A DNA stretch of 64,000 nt, taken from assembly GCA_027405735.1 (NCBI GenBank), contig JAPEHQ010000006.1, positions 2,666,001-2,730,000 on the forward strand. Reading direction: 5' to 3'. This DNA is from Mucor racemosus. Taxonomy: Eukaryota; Mucoromycota; Mucoromycetes; Mucorales; Mucoraceae. A program made the position numbers and the translations under genes. A model generated the notes under the pieces. It did no database searches. It was not told where the DNA came from and saw only the letters and a list, made by a program, of their open reading frames with translations. Positions 35,941 to 46,696 of the stretch are shown here, piece after piece (the first letter of the stretch is position 1; the number at the start of each line of letters is the position of its first letter).

Positions 35941-38384
35941 TTCAAATAATTGTTATGAAGTAGAAAGTGAAAAAACAAAAGAAGAGAAAGAGAGGAAAAG
36001 AAAGGGAAGGGAAGGGGTAGGATAAAAGATGTATATAAATTTTTTTTTAATATATTGTTTGATACCGTTTTTAGCTTGTTAAAGAAAGCGGAGCTATTCA
36101 ATATAAAGAGGCACTTGGCCAATAAGTTCAATGACGAACAGTAATTACTATTGACCCAGGAACCAAATGAGGCCATAAGGTTCCTTTGGTAAGCCAATTA
36201 AAGCCTGATTTTTTAACAAGAGATGTTGATATTGCTCAAGATTCTTTATAATAATAGAATCATACTTTTTATTTCTTCATTTCATTGTGTATTTTGTGAT
36301 GCAATTGTTGATTAATGTAATATTCTATATCTTACTGCTTGCCATCAACAATCATACTATTCTTTTGACTTTTTTTTAGAAATAAATACATATCAGCAAA
36401 CAAGCATTACAGATGTGTAGAATAAGAAGATTCGAAATAGTCGATCTTTATATAACGCTTGTAACGTTCAAATGGAGATGTGCCCCCCCCCCTCTCAAAT
36501 AATCGGGTAACTTGTACATTAAGGGTAATTTTTAATAATTAATAATCTACTTTTTCTTATGTTTATTCGCGATATTCGGTTTTCATCTTGCATACATATC
36601 AGATAGTTACATCTTAATGTCTTGTTGATAAGCAAAAAATCAAAAACAATAATAACCAGAAAAATGCTTACAATATCTATAATCATCGTGTCGGTTTCAT
36701 TCTATTTCTGTCTTGAATTCATCAGGTATCACACACATGATAGAAAAGCCTTGATACATTTCGCGTGTAATTTTTTTAACAAAGGAAACATGAATCGAGG
36801 AATGAGATATATTTCTGTAAAATGACATATTGAAATGTGTACAAAAAAGTTATTTATATTCATAAAAAAACTACTTTTGTCAATCGTGCATGTATAAATT
36901 CGAATGTGGAGATTAAACATATAAAAAGAAAAAAGAAAAAAAAAAAAAAAAAAAAGGCTGAAAACAGGAATAAATAGGTGATTTATCACATAAAATAAGT
37001 TGTAATGCTTTGAGTATCAATAATTGAAGTTGAAAGATATTCGCTTTATTTAGTCAATTTATACTTTTGGTGTTGATAATGAATCCTTGATACGGACTTG
37101 GATCGGACAGAAAATACATTTGAATCACCAAGTTACACCCGATGATGGGCCATGGCGCACTTGTTTACTGTATCGTCAAGTTTCATAATTTAAATTATTA
37201 TCATACATGAAAATTGTTGATTATATTTTGCATGATTTGATGTTTACCAAATTGACCGATTAGAATTATTAGATTTACAGACATATTGTGCTTGATTTTT
37301 TCTGATATATCTCTTCTTTCTAATGAAACTGATTTACACATCACTTCAGTCTACTTGAATATGGTATAATTACTCATAGTGTTGTATTCTATTTGCAAAA
37401 ACAAACTAAATATTACATTTGTTTAAATATTTCTTTCAATCACTTCAATAGTAATACAATGCAATTCAAACCATTTACACTATTGCAAAGGCACTTTAAC
37501 AAAGATTCATATCTTTTGCTTTGAGAAAGTTGGTAAATTGATATATAAAACCTATCGGTTCAAAATTATCATATCCATGAAAAATATATTAATTTTTATG
37601 CGGGTTTTTCTTTATTTATTTTTTCTAACGAATATTATTCATGAGTTTTTTCAACGCGAAATCCTCGAAAAAATGTATAGTAAGATGATTTTCTCCATTA
37701 AGTATTTTATATAATAAATTTTGATTTTGCACTAAACTATGCAAAATTATGATTAAAGCTTATAGTAAATGGCTATATTAAACCATATTTTCTATTTTTG
37801 ATCTTATTTAATGGAACCTGACAACTCAAATTGGCTAAAAACATACATTAATAGATCAAAAAATGGTCATATGGGAAGAAAGAAATACAAAAATCATCAG
37901 AAAAAGCAATGAATGAAGTAAAGGAATTATCCAGAGATATCAGTGAAATAAAAATGCTTACGACTATTATATATACTCTTAATAACTTTTCAATCCTTGT
38001 ATTGCTAAAAGTAGAAAATAGGAAAATTACAAAAGCCTTCATAAACAATGCAAATGAGTAATGTTTAATATATACAGGGGTACTGTTCTCCGTCTGATCA
38101 TTGAACGATGAAGACAAGTAACATGACAATTGAGGGTATTGGCCTTAACAGAATCAGCTTTCATGGTGGCTTTCTCAATGGTAATATTAAATATACAATA
38201 GAAATTACTGCTGATACATTAAAGGGAACCTAAGAATTCTTGTAGCATGCAAACAACGCGTGTTCTGATGTTCTGATAAGGACTTGAAGATTACCCTTGC
38301 TCTTTGACTTTCCAATATTCACTTTGATAAATTTATCGACAGTTTTCAGAAAAATGTCAAGCAAGATAAATATAGATCTGTCTA
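35941..38384. other. Gene-free AT-rich region
   Basis: Starts with the purine-rich promoter side of the mucin-like gene, then featureless DNA with a C-run at 36483-36492 and a poly-A tract at 36936-36954. No supported gene. Confidence 0.5.
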
Positions 38385-38600
38385 AAAATGAAAGGGTTAG
38401 TACCAGATTATAAGTGCACTGACCTCATATTGACTAAAATTGACCTAAAATCGATGGTAAAGAATATAGCACCTAAATTGAGGCGTTAATTTTTTGTATT
38501 CACAAGATAGATCCAACTAAAAGCTACTCTGCAATGTTTGTTTTAGCAAAAAATAGTGATTTTTCGTCGAGATAATCAAAATAATAGTTCATACTATGTT
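38385..38600 (+). repeat. Dispersed repeat family E, short 5' fragment (copy 4)
   Basis: It matches the left 200 bases of copies 2 and 3: TTAGTACCAGATTATAAGTGCA, GACCTAAAATCGATGG, and the block with TTTTTCGTCGAGATAATC. It then stops abruptly, so it is a truncated copy. Confidence 0.7.
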
Positions 38601-39325
38601 GAGTATTTTATGTTTTACATAAAATAAGCTTTTGAATAATTAGTCATATAGTTGGATCTTAATTTTTGCATACCTCCTGCATCTCACAGCTGCTTGATAT
38701 ATTTAAACAGCCGCGTCCGGGCAGTCCGGCAATTTTTCTAGAAATTTACAGCTTGAAAATATTATTAGACGGCCGCTTCCGAAGATTGTTCGGCGATTTT
38801 TTGGAAGAGCGGCCATTGGCAAAATGTGGATAACGTATTTAATTTATACTAAAAAATATCCTTTTTTAAAACTAGTTGATTTTGTCGTTCTATTTATATT
38901 AGATATATAATCCAATATTATAAGTAAGGAAGAGATTAAAGTTTATTATTACAAAGAGTATACAATTTAAAATATTAAAATACAATCACTATTCCTTTGA
39001 GCTTTTTTTTAGCTTTTTAGTGATACGTTCAACCACCACCTTCTTTGGCTTAAACACCCATTTCATATTTCTGTTTAATCTTTTGACAAATCCAGGCACA
39101 TATTTATCTTACTTATTGAAAACTTATCAAAATATATAAATGTGAAATAAAACTAGAAATTTAATCAAGCAAAAAGATAACATCGCTTATTGGAATGAAA
39201 TTAACAGTGTTTATATATTATTTAATTCAAGGGATTAGTGATGTGATAAGTTAGTTTAGATTTTATTTAATAATAATATGTCATACTGGGGTGCCATGCT
39301 TCTATATCATGCTTTTGGAAGTGTA
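38601..39325. other. Spacer between repeats
   Basis: Contains two GC-richer imperfect direct repeats at 38708-38741 and 38769-38806 (see findings); otherwise nothing. Confidence 0.4.
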
Positions 39326-39640
39326 ATGAATCAAATTATTATTATTAATAATTCACAGCAATAATGCTCGTCTCAAATTTCCCTATAAATAGTACGAGGA
39401 AATCTTTCCATTGAAATGTCAAAAGAGTCTATATAAATAATCTTGCCAGAATATTACACTTCTATTAACAATAATACATCCTTTGGATGTATTTACTGTA
39501 TATACATTAATTATAACTATTACTAGGGTTTTACTATCTAAGAATATGATGTAAGTCAATGATCCGCGTTGATTTACTGTAACACTAATTATTATAAAGT
39601 GTGATCTTGGATGTGAGACCTAGGATGAGTATTGAGACAA
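39326..39640 (+). repeat. LTR-like dispersed repeat, X-Y order
   Basis: Block X (39326-39415, with CTCAAATTTCCCTATAAATA) and block Y (39416-39640, ending CTTGGATGTGAGACCTAGGA) both recur near 61 kb in the opposite order (Y then X). Part of Y recurs at 42543-42620. A TATA-like box and AATAAA further right (39712) would suit an LTR. A possible primer-binding-like TGGTTCCGGACC lies at 39897-39908, just after a CA dinucleotide. Confidence 0.6.
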
Positions 39641-41549
39641 CAACATCCATAATTCTAATTCCTTGTAGAGTTATCTGTCTTTCTTCCTCTTTGCATCCTT
39701 ATTTATTTTCCTTAATAAATATTTAATTTACAAATAAGAACACCAACCTTCCTTCAGCCAATGTTCACCGATCTCTATTATTATTATAAATCATATCATT
39801 AGCATCATATTATTTTGACCATAATAATATCTATCCAAGATTACAGATCATTACAGGAAGCATGACTCAGTTGATGTTCAATTAAGTAACAACTTTTGGT
39901 TCCGGACCTATTATCGTTTATCCGTTTTTGAGGATATTAAACAGCCAATTTTGAAGCCACCAATTCCATTTCTAACTTATATTGAAATGTAGTTCTTATA
40001 AATAATAGTCTTTTAAATCAAGGCCTAGAAGCTAATGGTTCTTTCTTTTACCATTAGTTTTTCTAGTAATAAAGCCTACTACATTCTCCATGATAAAATT
40101 TACTAGTCTTTATTATCATTCTTTCTATAAATAAGATTGTATGTATCCATAAACTCTCATCACTCACTTTTTTTGGGTTTGACGTCGGGTTTGAGGATGA
40201 TACATCATCATTTAAAACTATAATTAAATGGGTTTATAAATGAACCAAAAAAATCTATGGACCTAATTTTTCTTTTAATTTCAACTTTTTTAATTTGAGC
40301 AGAAGAAAAAAGTAAGTATGATCGCAGTTCTACTACTTTTGGTTATAGTTCTTACACCATTTTTTTATTAGGAAACTACGGCGGAACAATACTTCCCATG
40401 GGCATAATGATCTGCATACTGTAGATGGGCAGAATAAAAAAAATTATGCAGATCAGGCAGTCCAGATGAGCAGATCAATGAGATCAAGGTTTTTTAGTTC
40501 ATTTACTAACGTATATCAATGATAATATAATTAATAACGAAGATAATTTGAATGATTCATATTATTTAAAGCAGATGTGAGTTACTCTGATTCAACAAAA
40601 TTACCTTATCGACGAGATATACTGTATCAAGTATCAATTTGAAAATTGGGGTTTGAAAAAGTTCTGCCCATGTTCTTCTTTCGGAGACCAATTGGGAACA
40701 ACGACAACAACCTGTTTGGCAACACTAAAAGCATTTATGCCTTTGTAAATTTCTGTTTGTAACACACAAAATTGACTGATTTACGATTATTTTTCTTTTT
40801 TCTTCCTCACTCTTTCCTGGGCTTTTTTATTTATACTTAAAACTACAACAAAAAGACCAATATTTTTTATAAACTGAAATCAAGTAGCAGGTACAAGTAC
40901 ATGTTTTTCCTATTGTTTATTTGGAAATGAATTATAACCTGTGAATTTCAGGGCGCGTTATAATATTTTTCTCGAACAAAAAAAGCATCCAAGACTTCTT
41001 AGTCATTTTGTTCCATCATCTATGTTATAATTAATGCTTTTTTGGTCTAAAATCGATATCTACCTACTGAAAAATTGGTGATTATAAAAGTATGTATGTT
41101 ACGCCAGGAGATTATATCAATCTCAAAGCTAAAATATGTACTAAATTATTTAATAAAAATAAAGGAAAACTGTTATAAAATGAAAGAACACACTAAAACT
41201 AAAGAACTTTATTATAAGATCAAAACATCATCTTCTTTTATATTCACATTCTCTAATTATATTACCTGTTTAAATGAGTCTATTTATATATATACATATA
41301 TCCAATCAAGTCTAGGTGACACACACTAGTCCCACGTTCCTGTATAAACGGAGCTTCATAACATAATACACAGCAATGTAGAACTTAACATATCAAACTG
41401 CTGTGTCGTAATCTTAACCAAGGAATGCACCCAGATCTGTGGATGCAACAATGTATAGTATTTACTTGATTTGAATGAATGAACTAATAAACTTATGCTA
41501 ATCTAATCAGTTTCTAAAAATATTTGTTTTTATTTAGTGACCAACAACA
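39641..41549. other. Gene-free region right of the LTR-like repeat
   Basis: No coding frame of note. A GCAGAT-like motif recurs around 40410-40490. An 84-codon frame at 41075-41329 is AT-rich and unsupported. Confidence 0.45.
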
Positions 41550-41788
41550 GCCAAGGAGAGGAAAACGAGATGTTGACCTGTATACCACTAACAGCTCTCA
41601 AAGGTACACCATAATTATTACTTATTAGATTGTTATTAATAATTGATTTTACTAATAAATCAATTTTTATAGCTCAAAAGTAAGTTTGTTGCGGTAAAGC
41701 ATTGAATAAATTGGCTTGAGACAAAGAGGATAAAAAGGTGGCAATAGGTTCCAGCGATGGCCATGTTTATGTTTATAATATTGGAGAG
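41550..41788 (+). pseudogene. Captured dynein intermediate chain-like exon, copy 2
   Basis: 41699-41788 reads ALNKLA, a stop in place of Trp, then DKEDKKVAIGSSDGHVYVYN and IGE, followed by a good donor GAG/GTAAGAC. An exon-like block at 41540-41602 flanked by TTTAG and GTACACC precedes it, and a TATAG lies at 41668-41672. Dynein intermediate chain has a corresponding ALNxxxW...VAIGxSxGxxxVYDIGE strand in its WD40 domain. The Trp-to-stop change and missing neighbours show that it is non-functional. Confidence 0.55.
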
Positions 41789-42542
41789 GTAAGACTAAAA
41801 CTCAATGTAAATTACCTCTAGTGCAATAATTATAAAGTAAGACTATATTATCATCGAATAAACTACCACACAATATTAACATGTATGAATATTTACAATA
41901 ATAAGCTTGAATCAAGTGGGTACAGCACCATTAATTCTTGAAAAAGTCTCAAGTATCATAAAATCTCTTATTTTTAAGACTTACAAGGCTTATAAGCGGA
42001 ATATTAATTTAGAAAATTATTTTTGTCCAGATCATCAATTTTGACATTTTTTAATTTTTTTTTTCTGATTTTGCAAATCTAGAGTTAATTGTACTAACAA
42101 TTATAAAAACAAAAAATACACACATATACAGAATTTAGCGCTCTATTTGCTCAATAAAAGATATACAATATTTTTATTGCAAAATATTACATGAAGATCC
42201 TTTAACCAAAAAACCGTTTTTCGGACAAAAGTACAAATTTTCATTACTTAACGCTTAATATTAAGCTTTTATAAAATGCGTATTATCTATAGCTACAATT
42301 TTCTCTCACAATGTAGTATCTTTAAACGTTGATTTTGGTATCAAAATTTGATTTTTCTGTTTTTTGATGAAAATCATGAGTGTGGGTAAGGGCAAAATGA
42401 GCCCCGAAAAATGTTCGTTAATAAATCTGAATTTTCAGACCGTACGTGGTTAAATATAAGAAAAGTTTTAAAAAAACCGCTTTTTTATTTAAAACTTAGA
42501 TATATACCATAGTATAAGAGACTTAGCCATTCAATCGTGCTA
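41789..42542. repeat. Segments D and R, copy 3 (R truncated)
   Basis: 41789-42340 matches 1739-2291, and 42341-42542 matches 1-202 and 2292-2493. Similarity ends sharply at 42542, where block Y sequence begins. Confidence 0.8.
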
Positions 42543-42620
42543 CTGTATATTGATTTATTCTAATACCGATTATAGGCTGTGGCCTTGGATGTGAGACCTA
42601 ATGATGAGTATTGACATAAT
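42543..42620 (+). repeat. Partial copy of LTR-like block Y
   Basis: CCTTGGATGTGAGACCTA and ATGAGTATTGACATAA match 39605-39640 and, more loosely, 61098-61135. It is joined directly to truncated repeat R. Confidence 0.6.
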
Positions 42621-43282
42621 ACAGTAATCACGAGATAAATGTATTATTCTTCAGAAGTTCGTGTTAAATAGGTATTTACAACTAAGTATTTATGCGGAAA
42701 ATAAGATTCAGCGATAACAAGTATCCAGATATCAATTAGATGTAAGTTTTTATAACCACGACCAACTAACCATTATTCAATTTCATTCATAGAAACACCT
42801 TCTAAACTTCAATTCACCCATTTGTACATTCAATTTACCAGTGTAAACCATCACCAAGCTTAGCCCAATTTGAGAAAGTCCAATAGCTCACCAATCGCTA
42901 GTTCAATCTCCTTTTAGCTATTTCATGTTGAAAATTCAATAGAACTTTAAGTGAACTCTTTCAATTCCAAATAAAAAAATGAACTAATAGAGTGAATTAA
43001 AAAAATCCATAATCGTCAAGAAAACCAAAACCCAATCACTTGATTTTGCGTAAAAATACTTAGCAGTATTAAATATCACTGCATTTGATAATTCCACTGC
43101 CTCCAACCTTCCAACAATACATCTTCAATATAATTCCAATATAGACATACATTCATTATTGTCATAATAACCACCAGTTCAATCTAAAACACAGATATAG
43201 CCATTTAAAAGACAGTTTCCTTTTATGGAAAATATTTTTATAGGCCTATCTATTAATACATATGCACACATTAGTACCGGTC
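42621..43282. other. Upstream flank of tRNA-Leu
   Basis: No gene or clear repeat. Short CCAA/CAATTTCC-rich text without an assigned role. Confidence 0.4.
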
Positions 43283-43363
43283 GCTTCAATGACCGAGTGG
43301 TTATGGTGCCAGGTTTAGGCCCTGGTCTCTTCGGAGGCGTGAGTTCGAACCTCACTTGAAGCA
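43283..43363 (+). tRNA. tRNA-Leu (anticodon TAG)
   Basis: An 81-nt cloverleaf with acceptor GCTTCAA/TTGAAGC and discriminator A. The anticodon stem CCAGG/CCTGG encloses TTTAGGC, giving anticodon TAG at 43316-43318. The long variable arm (TCTCTTCGGAGGCG) marks a class II tRNA. The B box GAGTTCGAACC is intact. There is no intron. A T5 terminator lies at 43366-43370. Confidence 0.95.
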
Positions 43364-43370
43364 CGTTTTT

Positions 43371-44047
43371 GATGAATGTGTTTTTTTTCGTACGACATTG
43401 AAATGGAGTGTAACATTTTAGTTTTTTGCAAATGTAGAAGTTTTTAAATTATATTGAATAGATTGGAGCCAGTTGTATTTTCCTTGATGTTCTGGAGTAT
43501 TATAGTTCATCAACTAAGTAATGATAATGCAATGAGACAAATACAGTTATAAGTTAGAAGGCAATGTTTATTAAGTTCGGCATTTAAGATCTAATATATA
43601 TTTATTATTATTGTATAACAAAATAATTAAAACTTCTACGACACAAATATCAGGAATGTCTTAAGTATCAATTTTGATCTTGGTTCTTATTCTCACATAA
43701 AACTTATTTTTTATCATACATGAAATTCACCGTTGATTTTCATCTTCGTTCAACTGCGAAGTATATGTTGTTTGGAATTTTACATGATAATTCATTTTCT
43801 AGATAGCAAATATTTATATATAGATAGAATACAAAGTTATGGAATTAGCTTTCAAGTTTTACAGGGAATAATGAACTTTCGAGCAATCAAACCAAATGTT
43901 ATGTAAAGTATCGATATCTGCATCGAAAATTAAGATTTTTATTATGATATATATCAAATTTTTATGTAATAGAGGAAATTTTTACGTAATATAGAAAAGA
44001 ATTATTTTTAAGGAGTGTCATTGATGTAATGCTAGTGTTTATAGGCA
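43371..44047. other. Spacer between tRNA-Leu and the F-box gene
   Basis: AT-rich with no supported feature; contains the 3' flank of the F-box gene. Confidence 0.45.
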
Positions 44048-45985
44048 CTAAATTGTCTTGCAGCTATTAAAAAGGAATTGCTCCAAAGATCTTGAATGAT
44101 GAATGGTAACCTTATACAAACTTTCAAGTTCTGCATGTTGAAATTGAGGGTCTTCGACGTATGTCTTACTTCTGATGGTAGCAGGTTTAAAGATTCTTGT
44201 AGTTTCATCTCCAACCATTATAAGCACAGGTAAAATTTCATAGTACAATTCAAATGACATGCTAAATCGACGCAATTTTTTTAAATCTTTCAAATAAATA
44301 TTGCACCATGGATAAGCACCTGTTTGTAGAATACTCAATTCAATTAAATGTGGACAGCATGCATTGATCCACTGAAATGTTGGATTGCGTAATGTAACCA
44401 TTTCTAATCGAAGCTCTTGTAGTCTTGAACAAAAGTTGGGCGGTGAAAAGTTGAAAGAACGTAATGAACGAGGTTGTTGTGGCACTGGCCAATATCTGTG
44501 TGATTTATCTGAACTATCTCGGCAACCCATCTTTTTGCTAATCATAAGTTCAGAGCCTTCTTCAACCAAAACTTCACCCTCACCAAATCTCCCATCTACT
44601 GTGAAAAACAATAGATAATCAACACCTGAAACAGAATAAATTTCAAATTGAGGCGGAAAAGAAGGGGCATCTCTGGTACTCATTGCATTGATATTCCCAC
44701 CAAAAGGGATATCCCAATTTTCGCGATCTTCATGGTTTTCATAATCTTCTTGATCTTCGTGATCTTCATGATCTTCTGGAATTTCGTAATCTTCGTGATC
44801 TTCAGGGTCTTCTGGAATTTCTGGATCATTAAATGTCTCAAATGGATCTCTTTCCACAATACGACGTACACGATTATCATAATGACCTATTTTACCTATA
44901 CAATACTGTTCGAAACCATCGACAGTAACAAGGTGTGCAAGACCAAAAATCGAAAGTTTTTTCAAATGTGGAGCACTTGTCAAAATGTTGGACAACGATA
45001 CTTTTTCTCTTAAACTTACACCTGCCACCAAACAACTTAATTCCAAATGAAGCGTATGTAAATTTTGAAAGGATAAAAGTAAATTTTTGAAAAAATCCAT
45101 AGTATCAATGTTACCATAAACATAATCTATGCTTAAATTGCGTATTTGTGGACTGTAGTGCGAGATTGCTGGATATGCTCCATGAAGACTGTGGACCACA
45201 TCAACCAAATCAGGACGAATGATGCTTTCAGTTCTCAACAAGGACAATGTATTTAAATTTGGAAATATCCTCAACAATTGTGTCGTATTTTCTTGAATAA
45301 TTCCATCGCAATTTTTGAGATGAAAACTGGTCAATGAAAAAGGTTGCACGTCTCTATACATGTCTGGAAAGACAGGAAATCTCATACTACAAAGTGTCAA
45401 ATCTTTAAGTTTTGGACAAGACGAATGCAATTGATTCAGGTCTGCAATTGTTCTTTCGCCAGTGGTATCTCCATTCTCGATCTCCAATGTTTTCAAATTG
45501 GGAAATGAGTACATATCCGTTGTACCGGGAATAAATAAATCCTCCATATCACCAGTAATATTTTGTAATTGATGTGCTAAAAACTTTAACGCTTTTGGCA
45601 TTAACAAGGAATCCATTCGAATTTTTGTTAAACTGGAGGACCAATATTTTGATATCAACTGAATTGCCGAGTTTACCTCGAGTTTGTTGGAATAATTAGA
45701 GAATAACGTTAAATCTTTAACCTTGGGGCAGCATTCAACGAATAATTGGAATTCTTCATCGGATATAGGTGCAACTAAATGTAATGAGATTGTTTGTTTC
45801 TTTAGAATATCAGATTGCCTCAAGTAGCTTTCAACTTGTTTGCGAGTCAGTAGTACAGCTTTTGCAAAGACAAGTGGCGCAAATATCCTTCTCCATTGCT
45901 TGCTCACAATCATACACTCTTTTTGATCTTGTTGAGTCAAATAAGAGCCAATTGTTCGAAATACTTCTGTTGGCAATTCTTTCAT
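44048..45985 (-). CDS. F-box / leucine-rich-repeat protein
   Basis: Probable substrate receptor of an SCF ubiquitin ligase. A single exon of 645 codons from ATG 45985. Residues 1-45 form an F-box (LPTEVFRTIGSYLTQQDQKECMIVSKQWRRIF). The rest carries irregular leucine-rich repeats recognisable by PNLKTLEIE, CPKLKDLTLCS, PNLNTLSLLR, FQNLHTLHLEL and APHLKKLSIFG. Residues about 378-428 are an acidic low-complexity insert built from EDHED/EDPED units. Large families of such F-box/LRR proteins occur in Mucorales. The substrate is unknown. The start is the first ATG, preceded by an AT-rich leader. Confidence 0.88.
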   Translation of the reverse strand: MKELPTEVFRTIGSYLTQQDQKECMIVSKQWRRIFAPLVFAKAVLLTRKQVESYLRQSDILKKQTISLHLVAPISDEEFQLFVECCPKVKDLTLFSNYSNKLEVNSAIQLISKYWSSSLTKIRMDSLLMPKALKFLAHQLQNITGDMEDLFIPGTTDMYSFPNLKTLEIENGDTTGERTIADLNQLHSSCPKLKDLTLCSMRFPVFPDMYRDVQPFSLTSFHLKNCDGIIQENTTQLLRIFPNLNTLSLLRTESIIRPDLVDVVHSLHGAYPAISHYSPQIRNLSIDYVYGNIDTMDFFKNLLLSFQNLHTLHLELSCLVAGVSLREKVSLSNILTSAPHLKKLSIFGLAHLVTVDGFEQYCIGKIGHYDNRVRRIVERDPFETFNDPEIPEDPEDHEDYEIPEDHEDHEDQEDYENHEDRENWDIPFGGNINAMSTRDAPSFPPQFEIYSVSGVDYLLFFTVDGRFGEGEVLVEEGSELMISKKMGCRDSSDKSHRYWPVPQQPRSLRSFNFSPPNFCSRLQELRLEMVTLRNPTFQWINACCPHLIELSILQTGAYPWCNIYLKDLKKLRRFSMSFELYYEILPVLIMVGDETTRIFKPATIRSKTYVEDPQFQHAELESLYKVTIHHSRSLEQFLFNSCKTI

Positions 45986-46696
45986 ATTTTAAGTATATAT
46001 TTAGAGAAAAAGCAAAAGGTAGAGGTTGCAGTAGTGAAAAGTTTGTCTCCATTTTAAGAGATTCCGCTCATTATAAATGGCGCAGCTTGTTGGGTAGTTT
46101 ATGGTAGCCATTGGATAGTATTTTATCAAAGCCTGATTTAAATACAACCAGGCTATTTTACTGGCATGGTTTGCGTTTAAGCTATAAATCTAACTCTCTA
46201 TTTGTATATGAACACTTCTTTGATCTCGTAAAAGAATCAGTTTCAGCTTCATTTTGTGTAAATGTACCACATGTTGAATTAGAGGGAATTGTTTCAGAGC
46301 TAGAGATTTAGTCATACAAGAAAACAAAGTCAGAAGCTTTATGAATAAAGAATTGTTTTATACGATTGATAGCATTTATAAATTATCTTGTTTTAAGTTT
46401 GAATGCGCTAACATATGTATTGTCAAAGATTATTTTTTATTTGATGATATCGAGTTCTCAGACCTTGAAAACAAAGAAAGTTTGTCTACCATTCAGGGGT
46501 AAAAAGTGTATTTTTTATTTAATTTCGACCGATAAAGTTGCATCGATTCTTTTTATTTCGCAATGAATAAAGAATACAAATAACTATGAGCCATATTTTG
46601 GTAAATCTGCTCAAATGAATACTATATATATAAGACCATTTCTTTGGTTAGCTTAAAACATTAAATATCACACTTTATTTCTTCGAGATGATAAAA
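45986..46696. other. Spacer between F-box and aminotransferase genes
   Basis: Open stretches such as 46111-46311 lack an ATG, a family match or splice context. No supported feature. Confidence 0.45.

Noticed and set aside
35865..36197. 110-codon minus-strand frame overlapping the 5' end of the mucin-like gene, with a hydrophobic stretch that might act as its signal peptide
   Set aside because: It is in a different frame from the mucin-like exon and no GT/AG pair was found to join them; the hydrophobic part is a translated C/T-rich promoter tract.
36729..36989. Hydrophobic minus-strand ORF of 86 codons
   Set aside because: Generated by the poly-A tract at 36936-36954, read as Phe; no support for a gene.
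46111..46311. 66-codon plus-strand frame upstream of the F-box gene
   Set aside because: It has no ATG at its start and no recognisable similarity; likely chance.
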